DNA of 64,000 bases from Cyclobacteriaceae bacterium (GCA_028284125.1 JANQSI010000013.1:248001-312000); one strand, 5' to 3'. Numbered from the stretch's first letter, positions 8,478-17,618 are shown. Translations and numbers: made by a program. Notes: a model not told the origin generated them from the sequence alone.

Positions 8478-9170
8478 ATGGAAGATTTCCGAATGACCAT
8501 TAAAAAATGGGCTGAACAAGATCGCCCCCGAGAGAAACTATTACAGAAAGGGAAATCTGCACTAACCGAAGCTGAACTTATTGCAATATTAATTGGGTCA
8601 GGAAACAAAGATCAAACGGCAGTAGAACTCGCTCAGCAACTACTTAACCATTGTGGGAATAATCTTAACACACTTGCCAAGCTATCAATCAAGGATCTTC
8701 AGAAATTCAAAGGAATTGGTGAAGCCAAAGCAATATCAATCGTAAGCGCCCTTGAGATTGGACGAAGAAGAAAAAACTCAGATCCTGACCAAAAGATCAA
8801 AATTCATTCTTCTAAAGACACATTCGACATAATTAATGGTGATTTGATAGACCTTGAGCATGAAGAGTTTTGGATCATACTGCTCAAAAGAAACAACGAA
8901 GTAATCCTCAAGCAGCAAGTGAGTCGTGGAGGTGTTTCAGGAACGGTAGTTGATCCGAAAATCATTTTTAAAAAAGCCATAGAAGAAACCGCTAGCGGTC
9001 TGATCTTGGTTCATAATCATCCAAGTGGAAACCAACAACCGAGCAAAGAGGACGCCCTACTAACTAAGAAGATTAAGGAAGGTGGAAAATCTTTGGAAAT
9101 CACTCTTCTCGATCATATGATTATTGCTAACAATTCTTTCTACAGTTTTGCAGATGAAAACATGTTGTAG
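8478..9170 (+). CDS. radC: RadC family protein (MPN/JAB domain)
   Basis: 230 residues. The N-terminal part has a helix-hairpin-helix (FKGIGEAKAISIVSALEIGRRR). The C-terminal MPN/JAB domain carries the metal-binding motif HNHPSGNQQPSKED, with an upstream Glu in IEETASGLILV. The family was long named for DNA repair; its true activity is unsettled. An alternative start at 8493 (MTIKKWAEQDRPREKL) fits many homologues equally well. No partner gene gives further information. Confidence 0.9.
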   Translation: MEDFRMTIKKWAEQDRPREKLLQKGKSALTEAELIAILIGSGNKDQTAVELAQQLLNHCGNNLNTLAKLSIKDLQKFKGIGEAKAISIVSALEIGRRRKNSDPDQKIKIHSSKDTFDIINGDLIDLEHEEFWIILLKRNNEVILKQQVSRGGVSGTVVDPKIIFKKAIEETASGLILVHNHPSGNQQPSKEDALLTKKIKEGGKSLEITLLDHMIIANNSFYSFADENML

Positions 9171-9196
9171 CATTTTATCGTCTCACAAAGACCAAA

Positions 9197-9796
9197 ATGA
9201 AAAAAGTCATTCTCATCCTCGTTCCAATTGCCCTTCTGGTTTTTGTCCTCACTCAATCGGGAGGTTCTTCAGATGAATACATTAACGAAATAGAAGAATT
9301 CAGAGAAGATATGCATGACTTTTTCAAAAATGCTGAAGCGAGCCCATTTGTTCAAAAAGGCATCGAATATGAGCCCGTCACCTTCTTCCCCCCCAACCCG
9401 GATTTCAAAGTGAGAGCCAAACTCGATCGCCTCACCACAAGAGAAACTGTTTCAATAACTAACAGCGATGGAACCCAAGCGAAGTATCTCAAATTCGCAA
9501 GAGCCAATTTTTCTCTGCAAGGTTCAGAATATTCATTACTTATTCTAAAACAACTGGGGTTTGGTAATTTTTATCTGACCGCATTTTTGGATGAAACAAG
9601 TGCCATTTCCACCTACGGAGGTGGACGTTACATTGACGTGGAAATTGGCAAATCAGATCAAATTGAAATTGATTTCAACAAAGCCTATAACCCCTATTGT
9701 GCATACATAGAAGATTTCTTATGCCCATTACCACCGAGAGAGAACTACCTCGAAGTAGCAATTGAAGCAGGAGAAAAAGACTATAAGACTGAATAG
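9197..9796 (+). CDS. DUF1684 family protein
   Basis: 199 residues with an N-terminal hydrophobic anchor or signal (MKKVILILVPIALLVFVLTQ). The C-terminal half has the family signature: TYGGGRYIDVEI, then FNKAYNPYCAYIEDFLCPLPPRENYLEVAIEAGEK. Function is unknown; the family is common in Bacteroidota and probably acts outside the cytoplasm. It starts 26 bp after radC and may be cotranscribed with it. pheT downstream has its own -7 box. Confidence 0.8.
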   Translation: MKKVILILVPIALLVFVLTQSGGSSDEYINEIEEFREDMHDFFKNAEASPFVQKGIEYEPVTFFPPNPDFKVRAKLDRLTTRETVSITNSDGTQAKYLKFARANFSLQGSEYSLLILKQLGFGNFYLTAFLDETSAISTYGGGRYIDVEIGKSDQIEIDFNKAYNPYCAYIEDFLCPLPPRENYLEVAIEAGEKDYKTE

Positions 9797-9812
9797 TCAT
9801 TCTCGGTCTCAT

Positions 9813-9820
9813 TATTTTTG
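9813..9820 (+). promoter_or_regulatory. -7 box of the pheT operon
   Basis: TATTTTTG fits TAnnTTTG and lies 21 bp before the pheT ATG. I see no clear -33 TTTG. The leader would be very short and contains no attenuator-like structure. Confidence 0.45.
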
Positions 9821-9841
9821 CCGACCGTACAACTCGCATAA

Positions 9842-12250
9842 ATGAAGATCTCATATAATTGGCTCAAAGAATACATCGATTTCGATCAAAACCCTAGGGA
9901 ACTTGGCGAAATATTGACTCAAACTGGACTTGAAGTTGAGGGAATTGAGCGTGTTGAAAAAATCCCCGGCGGATTGGCTGGAATCGTTGTTGGAGAAGTC
10001 AAATCATGTGAACAGCACCCCAACGCCGATAAGCTGAAAGTTACAAAGGTAGATATTGGTGCTGATCAACTTTCGGATATCGTTTGTGGTGCTCCAAATG
10101 TAGCAGCTGGTCAAAAAGTATTAGTAGCAACCGTCAATTCTACCATTTATCCAACCAAAGGCGAGCCATTCAAAATTAAAAAGGCAAAGATTAGAGGAGA
10201 AGTCTCAGAAGGAATGATCTGTGCAGAGGATGAAATTGGCTTAGGAACAGAGCATGACGGAATCATGGTGTTGGACACGGATCTCGCAAACGGAACTCCT
10301 GCCATTCAACTTTTCGAGACTGGAGAAGATCACATTTTAGAGATCGGGCTGACCCCAAATCGAGGAGACGCCACTTCTCATATGGGTACTGCAAGAGATT
10401 TAAAAGCATTCTTTAAAAGAGAAATAACACTTCCCACAGTCAACGATTTTGAGACTAAGAAAGAAAATCCAATCAAAGTCACTGTGGAAGACCATGAGGC
10501 TTGTCCAAGATTTTCTGGTATTTACATTAAAGGAATTGAAGTAAAACCCTCACCAGACTGGCTACAATGGAAGTTAAGATCCATAGGACTTGAACCCATC
10601 AATAACATTGTAGACATTTCAAATTATGTCTTGCATTCAATAGGGCAACCAAACCATATGTATGATGCCGATGAAATCGCTGGTGACGAGATCATTGTAA
10701 AATACCTTCCAAAGAAGACCAAGTTTGTCACACTCGATGAGAAGGAACGTGAATTGAGCGACAAGGACTTAATGGTTTGCAATGGTAAGAGTGAAGGAAT
10801 GTGTATTGCCGGAGTTTTTGGTGGGTTAAAATCTGGAGTCAAAGATGCTACTAAGAACATTTTTTTGGAAAGTGCCTATTGGCATCCCGACGGAATCCGA
10901 TCCACGGCTCAGTACCATACGCTTTCAACCGATGCGTCCTTCCGATATGAACGTGGAACCGATCCGGAAATGACTATTCCAGCGGTAAAACTGGCCACTT
11001 CGCTAATTCTTGAATTGGCTGGAGGCGAAGTTGCTTCAGACATTGTCGATATTTATCCTAAAAAGATTGAGCCCAAGGAAATTGACATCACCTTTCAAAA
11101 TTTCCATTGGTTGATTGGAAAGGAGCTTCCAAATGAAAGGATTATAGAAATCCTCAATTGGCTGGATATCAAAACGGAGAACGTAACCGAGACTGGTTTC
11201 AAAGCTGTTGTTCCACCATATCGAAGTGATGTAACTCGTCCAGCAGATTTAGTTGAAGAAGTCCTGCGGATCTATGGATTCAATGAAATAGAATTAGAAA
11301 CTGAAATCGCTACTGACTATTTAGCAGAATTCCATGAGCATGAACCTTACAGAATTCAGGAAGACTTGTCTAAATTCTTAGCAGGAAAAGGTTATTCTGA
11401 AATCCTTACAAATTCACTAACGAGCCCGGATTTCTACAAGAAATTTCCACTAGGAAGTGAGCCAGTGCCGATGCTTAATCCTTCCAGTGAGGATTTGGCG
11501 GTATTGAAGACTTCTCCTGTTTATACGGCTCTGCAATCCATCGCCTATAACATCAACAGGAAAAGCTCCAATCTGAAGTTCTTCGAATTCGGACGCACCT
11601 ATGAAAAACCAGGAGAGGATTATCTGGAAACAGAATGGCTAACGATCTATCTGACTGGTAAAACCACGGATAATAACTGGCAAGATGAAAATCGCGATGT
11701 GAGCTTTCACGATCTCAGTAATGATGTGCAGTCAATGTTCAAATATGCTGGTATTAGAAGATTTAACTCAATTCCCGAGGAAAACCCTCAATTTTCCTAT
11801 GAACTTACTTTCAAGAAAAATGGGCAATCGCTTGGTACCGTTGGAAGGCTGAACGACCAACTACTAAGAATAGTTGGAATCAAACAAGAGGTTTTCTGCG
11901 CTCAGCTAAATTGGGAAGTGCTGAAGAAACTGTACAAATCCGATATTGAATTTGAGCCAATCCCGAAATACCCGGAAGTGAAGCGTGACTTGTCCTTAGT
12001 TATCGATAAAAAGGTTTCTTATGCTCAAATCGAGGACTTGGCATTCAAACAGGAGAAAAAATTATTGAACAGAATCAACCTCTTCAGTGTCTACGAGGGG
12101 GAAAAGATAGAAAAAGGTAAAAAAGCTTACGCAATTAGTTTTTTTCTTCAAGATAAATTCAAAACTTTAACGGATAAACAAATTGATCGGACCATGAATG
12201 GCCTGATGAGTTTGTACGAAAGAGAATTAGGAGCTGTGATAAGAAAATAA
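9842..12250 (+). CDS. pheT: Phenylalanine-tRNA ligase beta subunit
   Basis: 802 residues, full length for the bacterial beta chain of the (alpha-beta)2 enzyme. Domains in order: an N-terminal tRNA-binding OB fold (about residues 40-155, VVGEVKSCEQHPNADKLKVTKVD), the B3/B4 editing region (about 210-390), a B5 domain, the catalytic-like core (about 480-690) and a C-terminal anticodon-binding domain (PKYPEVKRDLSLVID). pheS is not in the window. Its stop overlaps the next ATG by one base, so it heads an operon with the coiled-coil protein and zapA. Confidence 0.96.
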   Translation: MKISYNWLKEYIDFDQNPRELGEILTQTGLEVEGIERVEKIPGGLAGIVVGEVKSCEQHPNADKLKVTKVDIGADQLSDIVCGAPNVAAGQKVLVATVNSTIYPTKGEPFKIKKAKIRGEVSEGMICAEDEIGLGTEHDGIMVLDTDLANGTPAIQLFETGEDHILEIGLTPNRGDATSHMGTARDLKAFFKREITLPTVNDFETKKENPIKVTVEDHEACPRFSGIYIKGIEVKPSPDWLQWKLRSIGLEPINNIVDISNYVLHSIGQPNHMYDADEIAGDEIIVKYLPKKTKFVTLDEKERELSDKDLMVCNGKSEGMCIAGVFGGLKSGVKDATKNIFLESAYWHPDGIRSTAQYHTLSTDASFRYERGTDPEMTIPAVKLATSLILELAGGEVASDIVDIYPKKIEPKEIDITFQNFHWLIGKELPNERIIEILNWLDIKTENVTETGFKAVVPPYRSDVTRPADLVEEVLRIYGFNEIELETEIATDYLAEFHEHEPYRIQEDLSKFLAGKGYSEILTNSLTSPDFYKKFPLGSEPVPMLNPSSEDLAVLKTSPVYTALQSIAYNINRKSSNLKFFEFGRTYEKPGEDYLETEWLTIYLTGKTTDNNWQDENRDVSFHDLSNDVQSMFKYAGIRRFNSIPEENPQFSYELTFKKNGQSLGTVGRLNDQLLRIVGIKQEVFCAQLNWEVLKKLYKSDIEFEPIPKYPEVKRDLSLVIDKKVSYAQIEDLAFKQEKKLLNRINLFSVYEGEKIEKGKKAYAISFFLQDKFKTLTDKQIDRTMNGLMSLYERELGAVIRK

Positions 12251-12546
12251 TGCCAAACGAGCAATTATACAGAGAGATCCAAACCCTAGAAAGGAAGATT
12301 CAGCTGATACTAGCTGACAACCAAAAATTAAGGGAGGAATTATCACAGAGTCAAAATGAAAATCAGGTTTTGCAAGGTAAGGTTGAAAGTCAGATGACCA
12401 ATATCAGCCACTTTCAAAATCAGATGAAAATGAGTAAACTTGTTAATAACATGGTAGTCGGAGGAGGAGATTCAGAAGAGCTGAAAGTGAAGTTGGACGG
12501 CTATATTAAGGAGATAGATAAATGTATTGCCCATTTGGCAGAATAA
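12250..12546 (+). CDS. Small coiled-coil protein encoded upstream of zapA
   Basis: 98 residues, mostly heptad-like helix from about 5 to 65 (QTLERKIQLILADNQKLREE), then a Gly-rich break (VVGGGDSEE) and a short C-terminal helix. The start overlaps the pheT stop by one base, and zapA follows 11 bp after its end. Position and shape suggest a cell-division coiled coil comparable to ZapB, but I recognise no named family; this role is inferred from neighbours only. Confidence 0.75.
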   Translation: MPNEQLYREIQTLERKIQLILADNQKLREELSQSQNENQVLQGKVESQMTNISHFQNQMKMSKLVNNMVVGGGDSEELKVKLDGYIKEIDKCIAHLAE

Positions 12547-12557
12547 GATGAACCCGA

Positions 12558-12842
12558 ATGGCTGAATTATCAATAAAAATCAGAATTGGGAACCGAGAGT
12601 ATCCCATGAAAGTGAAAGCAGAAGACGAAGAACGAATTAGAAGGGCGGGAAAATTGTTGAATGAAAAAATAAAAAACTACCAAAATCAATTTGGTATAGA
12701 CGATACACAAGATTTGGTTGCAATGGTAGCCTTCGACTGTCTCGTTGAAAAAATAAAAAGTGAAGAAGCATCAGAATCATCCGATGATTTTGCACTTAGA
12801 GAAATAACCAAACTCAATCAACTAATTACCGACTCACTTTAA
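12558..12842 (+). CDS. zapA: Cell division protein ZapA
   Basis: 94 residues. The N-terminal beta-hairpin/helix domain (IKIRIGNREYPMKVKAEDEERIRRAGKLLNEKI) followed by a helix (DDTQDLVAMVAFDCLVEKI) is the ZapA pattern. ZapA bundles FtsZ filaments at mid-cell. It lies between the coiled-coil gene and rny on the same strand. The 51-bp gap to rny is too short for a 6S RNA gene, which lies near zapA in some other phyla. Confidence 0.85.
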   Translation: MAELSIKIRIGNREYPMKVKAEDEERIRRAGKLLNEKIKNYQNQFGIDDTQDLVAMVAFDCLVEKIKSEEASESSDDFALREITKLNQLITDSL

Positions 12843-12893
12843 TCCTTACATAGCTCCATTCTACCTGTTATTTGTCAACCAAATAACGAAAAG

Positions 12894-14459
12894 ATGGATT
12901 CAAATACGCTACTTATTATTGCCTCTCTTGCTTCCCTTGTTATAGGATTGGTTATTGGTCGTGTACTTAAAGGAAAAAGTGCTGGCAAAAAAGTCAAGGA
13001 AGCCGAAGAACAGAGCAAGCTTCTTCTCAAGGAAGCTGAAGTCAAAGCAGAGAATTTAAAGAATGAAAAAATTCTCGAAGGCAAAGAAAACATCCTCAAA
13101 ATGAAAACCGAGTTTGAGGAAGAAGCCAACCGCAAGAAAAACATCATCATCACCAATGAGCAAAAGCTCAAGCAAAAAGAAGCCAATCTCAATAAGCAGA
13201 TTGAGCAAACCAAGCGCACTGAAAAAGATTTGGATAACTTGAAAGAGACGTTGGCAAACCAAATGGAAATTGCCCGTCAGCGAAAAGACGAGTTCGAAAA
13301 GCTCAAAAATCAGCAAGTAGCAATCCTTGAAAAAGCTGCGAACTTATCTGCGGAAGAAGCCAAAAGTCAGATCATCGAAACACTAAAAGATGAAGCTCGA
13401 ACGGATGCTTCCGCACACATCAAAGAAATCGTAGAAGAAGCTAAAATGACTGCCACTAAAGAAGCTAAAAAAGTGGTCATCGAAGCAATCCAACGAACTG
13501 CGACTGAGCATGCCATTGAAAACACGGTCTCTATTTTCAATATCGAAAGTGATGATATCAAAGGGAAAATTATTGGCCGTGAAGGAAGAAACATCCGAAC
13601 CTTGGAAGCAGCCACAGGAGTTGAAATTATAGTAGACGATACGCCGGAAGCCATCATCATTTCTGGATTTGATCCGGTTAGAAGAGAAATAGCGCGATTA
13701 TCCTTGCATCGCCTGGTTCAAGATGGTCGAATTCACCCAGCTCGGATTGAAGAAATCGTAGCAAAAACAACCAAAAACATCAATGAAGAAATAATCGAGA
13801 TTGGTGAGCGAACTGTGATTGACCTAGGAATTCACGGTTTGCACCCCGAACTAATCAAAATGGTTGGCCGAATGAAATTCCGATCGTCTTATGGACAAAA
13901 CCTTCTTCAACATTCGAGAGAGGTTGCCAATTTAAGTGCGACACTATCATCCGAACTTGGTCTCAATCCAAAAAAAGCCAAAAGAGCAGGTCTACTACAT
14001 GATATTGGAAAAGTTTGGCCCGAAGAGCCTGAAAAACCACACGCCATCTTGGGAATGGAGCTCGCTCAGAAATACAAAGAACATCCAGACGTTTGCAATG
14101 CAATTGGAGCACACCACGACGAAATTGAAATGACAGCAATGATTTCTCCAATCGTTCAAGCTTGTGATGCCATTTCAGGAAGTAGACCTGGAGCGCGTCG
14201 TGAAATTATGGAGCAATACTTGAAAAGGCTTAAAGATTTGGAAAGTGTTGCACACAGCTTTGATGGAGTCAACAAATGCTACGCTATTCAAGCAGGTCGC
14301 GAACTTCGCGTGCTAGTCGACGCAGAAAATGTAGATGATAAACAAGCAAGTGATCTGTCGTTCAATATTTCCCAGAAAATTGAAAAAGACATGCAGTATC
14401 CTGGCCAAATTAAAGTGACTGTAATAAGGGAAACAAGAGCGGTGGCTTTTGCTAAATAA
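12894..14459 (+). CDS. rny: Ribonuclease Y
   Basis: Membrane-anchored endoribonuclease that starts mRNA decay. The 521 residues show an N-terminal transmembrane helix ([18 protein letters not shown]), a long Lys/Glu-rich coiled coil to about residue 190, a KH domain ([23 protein letters not shown]) and an HD domain ([11 protein letters not shown] ... AGLLHDIGK ... GAHHDE). All expected catalytic His/Asp residues are present. It is on the same strand as zapA and may be in the same operon. Confidence 0.96.
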   Translation: MDSNTLLIIASLASLVIGLVIGRVLKGKSAGKKVKEAEEQSKLLLKEAEVKAENLKNEKILEGKENILKMKTEFEEEANRKKNIIITNEQKLKQKEANLNKQIEQTKRTEKDLDNLKETLANQMEIARQRKDEFEKLKNQQVAILEKAANLSAEEAKSQIIETLKDEARTDASAHIKEIVEEAKMTATKEAKKVVIEAIQRTATEHAIENTVSIFNIESDDIKGKIIGREGRNIRTLEAATGVEIIVDDTPEAIIISGFDPVRREIARLSLHRLVQDGRIHPARIEEIVAKTTKNINEEIIEIGERTVIDLGIHGLHPELIKMVGRMKFRSSYGQNLLQHSREVANLSATLSSELGLNPKKAKRAGLLHDIGKVWPEEPEKPHAILGMELAQKYKEHPDVCNAIGAHHDEIEMTAMISPIVQACDAISGSRPGARREIMEQYLKRLKDLESVAHSFDGVNKCYAIQAGRELRVLVDAENVDDKQASDLSFNISQKIEKDMQYPGQIKVTVIRETRAVAFAK

Positions 14460-14478
14460 GGACACAAATAACCGAGCT

Positions 14479-15000
14479 ATGAAAAACTTTGTTCTATTCT
14501 TATCAATCATTTCTGTTGGCCTTATTTCCTCATGTGGGAATGATGACGATACAGAAGACATCATCAACGAGATAATATTTGACGGAACCACTTTGGTGGG
14601 TGAGAATGGAATTGCTGTCGATATTGGAGATTCTGAAACTCATTACGAGTTTAACTTCGCCATTTCTGATGGAGATATAAACTATGTTGCTAGTTCAGAA
14701 AGCTTTCAGTTTTCGACTAGTGCCAGTTTCTACTTCCTCTTTGGTGCAGCTTCTTTGGGTACAGATCAATTTAAGACCGGTACTTTTCAATTCAAATCTG
14801 TAATCGATGCGGTTCCGGATGACAATTTCTTCTTCAGTACAACCTTCAAAGAAGGTGGCAACTCTCCAACTCTTAGTGTGACCGATGGAACAATCACAAT
14901 CTCTGGCTCTAGTCCAAATTATACGATCCAGTTCGACCTAACCTTAACTGGTGGTAGAAGCCTTACTGGTGCATTCGTTGGAACATTTGAGGTGAAATAA
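14479..15000 (+). CDS. Lipoprotein of unknown function
   Basis: The preferred start at 14479 gives 173 residues: a lipoprotein signal (MKNFVLFLSIISVGLISSC, lipobox LISSC) followed by an acidic linker (GNDDDTEDIINE). The mature part looks all-beta and ends with TLTGGRSLTGAFVGTFEVK. An earlier in-frame ATG (14449) overlaps rny and would place a polar stretch before the signal. It should sit on an envelope membrane. No named family recognised. Confidence 0.7.
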   Translation: MKNFVLFLSIISVGLISSCGNDDDTEDIINEIIFDGTTLVGENGIAVDIGDSETHYEFNFAISDGDINYVASSESFQFSTSASFYFLFGAASLGTDQFKTGTFQFKSVIDAVPDDNFFFSTTFKEGGNSPTLSVTDGTITISGSSPNYTIQFDLTLTGGRSLTGAFVGTFEVK

Positions 15001-15017
15001 ACTTATACTCCCCCCTA

Positions 15018-15049
15018 TTTCTAAAATCCATCCAAAGGCTATACTTTTG
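15018..15049 (+). promoter_or_regulatory. lysA promoter
   Basis: TACTTTTG at 15042-15049 matches TAnnTTTG. TTTC at 15018-15021 sits 20 bp before it as an imperfect -33 TTTG. Transcription would begin near 15056, only a few bases before the leader ATG. Confidence 0.55.
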
Positions 15050-15063
15050 AGCGATTTTTAAAA

Positions 15064-15111
15064 ATGAGAATCAAGCAAACAACAAAGAGTAAGAAACAAA
15101 CCTGGCCTTAA
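15064..15111 (+). CDS. Putative lysA leader peptide (15 aa)
   Basis: ATG at 15064 to TAA at 15109-15111 encodes MRIKQTTKSKKQTWP, with four Lys in 15 residues including an adjacent pair (codons 15091-15096). It lies just after a -7 box and in front of a terminator preceding lysA, the last gene of lysine synthesis. The Lys pair is 18 nt before an antiterminator arm that begins 3 nt after the stop codon, the spacing expected for ribosome-stalling control. Lys codons are common in this AT-rich genome, so composition alone is weak; the RNA geometry carries the call. Confidence 0.55.
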   Translation: MRIKQTTKSKKQTWP

Positions 15112-15113
15112 CT

Positions 15114-15168
15114 GCCTCAGGAAAGAATAATAATGAATTCAAGCCGAGGCGATTGCCACGGCTTTTTT
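15114..15168 (+). promoter_or_regulatory. lysA transcription attenuator
   Basis: Terminator: AAGCCG (15141-15146) pairs with CGGCTT (15159-15164), and GGC (15148-15150) with GCC (15155-15157), around loop GATT with one A-A mismatch; a T-run ends at 15168. Alternative stem: GCCTCaGG (15114-15121) pairs with CCGAGGC (15144-15150) over 7 bp with one bulged A, which would destroy the terminator. CCTGG (15101-15105) can also pair with TCAGG (15117-15121) as a protecting hairpin. The lysA ATG is 9 nt after the T-run. Confidence 0.6.
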
Positions 15169-15177
15169 ATTTTGTAA

Positions 15178-16401
15178 ATGCAAAGAACAAAAATGAACAA
15201 CTCAATAATAGCTAGCGCTGTAGAAGAATTTGGATCACCACTTTATATCTATGATTCTTCAAAAATCAAGGAAAACTACAAGCAGTTTACGGATGCATTT
15301 AAGGTCGAAAAAATGAAGGTTCATTACGCTTGCAAAGCATTGAACAACCTGACAATACTCAAGCTATTTAAATCAATGGGTTCGGGATTGGATTGTGTTT
15401 CCATCCATGAAGTTCAGTTGGGCCTAAAAGCTGGGTTCTTGCCAGAAGACATTCTTTTTACTCCAAATAATGTATCGATTGAAGAGTACGAGGAAGCCAT
15501 TGAATTGGGAATAGAAATCAATGTTGATAACCTTACCACATTAGAATATTTTGGGATGAATCACTCGAATGTTCCCATTTACATTCGAATTAACCCGCAT
15601 TTAATGGCTGGTGGTAATCAAAAAATATCGGTCGGACATATTGATTCAAAGTTTGGGATTTCGATCCATCAAGTCCCTCATATCGAAAGAATAGCCAAGA
15701 AGTTTGACATCAATATCAAAGGAGTTCATGTTCACACCGGTTCAGATATTCTCGATCCTGAAATTTTTGTAAAGGCGGCAGAATTGGTATTCGGTGTAGT
15801 AGAGAAATTCGATTCCGTCACACATATAGACTTTGGAAGCGGATTCAAAGTAGCATATAAAGAAGGCGATTTGCATACGGATATTGAAGCTCTGGGAAGT
15901 AAGTTCAGTCAATCTTTCAATGAGTTTTGTGAGCGGCAAGGAAAAACGTATACGCTTGAATTTGAGCCAGGAAAATACATGGTCAGCGACGCAGGTTTCT
16001 TCGTAGCAAAAACAAATGTAGTGAAGCAAACTACCTCTTGTACTTTCATTGGATTGGATACTGGTTTCAACCATCTCATTCGTCCGATGTTTTACAATTC
16101 CCATCATGAAATCGAGAACATCTCGAATCCGAACGGTGACAAAAAAGTCTATAATGTGGTTGGCTACATCTGTGAAACTGACACTTTTGCGATGGATCGA
16201 ATCATTTCAGAAGTCAGAAAAGGGGACTTGCTAATGTTCAAAAATGCCGGAGCTTACTGCGCGACGATGGCTTCCAACTACAATTCCCGACCCAGACCTG
16301 CGGAAGTTTTGATCCATGAAGGAAAGACACATCTGATCCGAAGGAGAGAAACACTTGAGGATATTCTCGCTACTCAAGTAGAAGCAGAGATTGAATTGTA
16401 G
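15178..16401 (+). CDS. lysA: Diaminopimelate decarboxylase
   Basis: PLP enzyme that decarboxylates meso-diaminopimelate to lysine. The 407 residues show the PLP lysine in VHYACKALNN (Lys53), the substrate His in GVHVHTGSDI, the phosphate-binding glycines in HIDFGSGFKV, EFEPGKYMV, and the C-terminal CETDTFAMD and GAYCATMASNYNSRPRP. The CETD and GAY motifs favour DapDC over arginine or ornithine decarboxylases. A start at 15193 is also possible. Expression is probably set by the attenuator directly upstream. Confidence 0.93.
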   Translation: MQRTKMNNSIIASAVEEFGSPLYIYDSSKIKENYKQFTDAFKVEKMKVHYACKALNNLTILKLFKSMGSGLDCVSIHEVQLGLKAGFLPEDILFTPNNVSIEEYEEAIELGIEINVDNLTTLEYFGMNHSNVPIYIRINPHLMAGGNQKISVGHIDSKFGISIHQVPHIERIAKKFDINIKGVHVHTGSDILDPEIFVKAAELVFGVVEKFDSVTHIDFGSGFKVAYKEGDLHTDIEALGSKFSQSFNEFCERQGKTYTLEFEPGKYMVSDAGFFVAKTNVVKQTTSCTFIGLDTGFNHLIRPMFYNSHHEIENISNPNGDKKVYNVVGYICETDTFAMDRIISEVRKGDLLMFKNAGAYCATMASNYNSRPRPAEVLIHEGKTHLIRRRETLEDILATQVEAEIEL

Positions 16402-16418
16402 AATCTATAAAACCGGGA

Positions 16419-16540
16419 GTCACCCTGAACTTGTTTCAGGGTCTTCCTAGAAAACTTCAACATTCGAAGATCCTTCGCTTCGCTCAGGATGACATTCAAC
16501 ATCTAAATCTGTACTGTCATGCTGACGCAGGAAGCATCTT
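16419..16540 (+). repeat. Cluster of interspersed palindromic repeats
   Basis: Three related units lie between lysA and ada. At 16419-16447 a GTCACCCTGAA...TTCAGGGTCTTCC hairpin has an ACCCTGAA/TTCAGGGT stem. At 16468-16493 is AGATCCTTCGCTTCGC followed by TCAGGATGAC, in reverse orientation. At 16515-16540 is TGTCATGCTGACGCAGGAAG then CATCTT. The common form is GTCATnCTGA...nATCTT. Related units occur at 27068-27109 and 46966-47123. The last unit touches the ada stop codon. Confidence 0.8.
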
Positions 16541-17579
16541 ACTGATTCTCAAATTCATGCTTCAAAAGCCATTGCTTTCTGTGAACACCTCCTCCATAAC
16601 CGACCGCACTTCCGTCAGACCCGATGATTCGATGGCATGGGATAATAATTGAAATTCGATTTTCTCCGTTGGCTCTTGCCACAGCTCTTACCGCTTTAAT
16701 GTTTCCAACGACATTCGATTGTTGCTTGTAGGAACGAGTCACACCATACGGAATTTCAATAAGAGCTTTCCAGGCCTTAAGTTGAAAGTCGGAACCCGGA
16801 ACAACCAACGGAAGATCAAATTCTTTTCTACTTCCTTCAAAATACTCTTTGAGCTGTTGCTCAACTTTTTCAATCATTGGGTGTTTCCCAGTAACCATTT
16901 CAGCATTCAGTCGCTTTTTTAAGGTGGCAATCTGTGTCTCCAACATCTTTCTATCAGTGAACTCCAAAAGACATAGTCCGTCATTAGTAACACCCACCAT
17001 CACGGGTCCAAGTGGAGTTGGAATTCTATTTACGGTAATAAGATCACCTTTTGTTCCCGGAGAAAAACCTGTCATATTCTTATATGTTTCTGAAAAACCA
17101 CTCAGTGAATCGTACCCATTTGAAAATGCTGCAGAAGTAACACTTTCGCCTTCTTTGATTTTCAAAAATGCTTGATTTATTCTGTTCATCCTTAAGTAAG
17201 CTTGAAAAGTGATTCCATGGTGTTTTTTAAAATAGCGTCTGACTCTTGAGGGGTTAAATCCCATATTACCTAATTCAGCATCTTTCCATTTCTTTTCTGG
17301 TTGTATTTCTACTTGCTTTAACAATGGAACTAGCCAATCAGGGGTTTCGCCAAAAGCCTTTGTGGGTCTGCAAACCTTACATGCTCGATAACCGTTTTTC
17401 AATGCTTCTTCCACATTTTTAAAAAACTCTACATTTTGTCTTTTAGGTTTTCGTGCAGAGCAAGTGGGGCGACAAAAGATGCCAGTAGTTTTTACACCAA
17501 CCACAAAAATTCCCTCATAGTGAGAATCTTTGGTCACTAAAGCCCGATACATTTCGTTATCTGTTGGGAAAGAGATCAT
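16539..17579 (-). CDS. ada: Bifunctional Ada: methylphosphotriester sensor/activator and O6-methylguanine-DNA methyltransferase
   Basis: 346 residues with the complete Ada order. First is a zinc-binding methyl-acceptor domain (Cys36 and Cys40 in GIFCRPTC; Cys67 and Cys70 in YRACKVC). Next is an AraC-type helix-turn-helix region (about 85-175, FNPSRVRRYFKKHHGITFQAYLRMNR). Last is a C-terminal methyltransferase domain with IPCHRIIGSDG, active-site Cys315. Methylation of Cys36 converts such proteins to activators of the methylation-damage response, normally including their own gene. No alkB or alkA is adjacent. It converges on lysA. Confidence 0.95.
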   Translation of the reverse strand: MISFPTDNEMYRALVTKDSHYEGIFVVGVKTTGIFCRPTCSARKPKRQNVEFFKNVEEALKNGYRACKVCRPTKAFGETPDWLVPLLKQVEIQPEKKWKDAELGNMGFNPSRVRRYFKKHHGITFQAYLRMNRINQAFLKIKEGESVTSAAFSNGYDSLSGFSETYKNMTGFSPGTKGDLITVNRIPTPLGPVMVGVTNDGLCLLEFTDRKMLETQIATLKKRLNAEMVTGKHPMIEKVEQQLKEYFEGSRKEFDLPLVVPGSDFQLKAWKALIEIPYGVTRSYKQQSNVVGNIKAVRAVARANGENRISIIIPCHRIIGSDGSAVGYGGGVHRKQWLLKHEFENQ

Positions 17580-17610
17580 TGATCAAATTGTACTAATGAC
17601 AAACATTTTT

Positions 17611-17618
17611 CAAAAATA
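17611..17618 (-). promoter_or_regulatory. -7 box of ada
   Basis: CAAAAATA on the plus strand reads TATTTTTG on the minus strand and fits TAnnTTTG, 31 bp before the ada start. No clean -33 element is visible, which fits a promoter that needs an activator such as Ada. Confidence 0.45.

Noticed and set aside
12843-12893. 6S RNA gene between zapA and rny
   Set aside because: Only 51 bp, with no long imperfect hairpin.
13056-13316. Antisense hydrophobic frames opposite rny
   Set aside because: Lys/Glu-rich coiled-coil codons give Phe/Leu-rich antisense frames by default.
15001-15177. Lysine (L-box) riboswitch before lysA
   Set aside because: The gap is too short and lacks the several conserved L-box helices; the visible structures fit an attenuator better.
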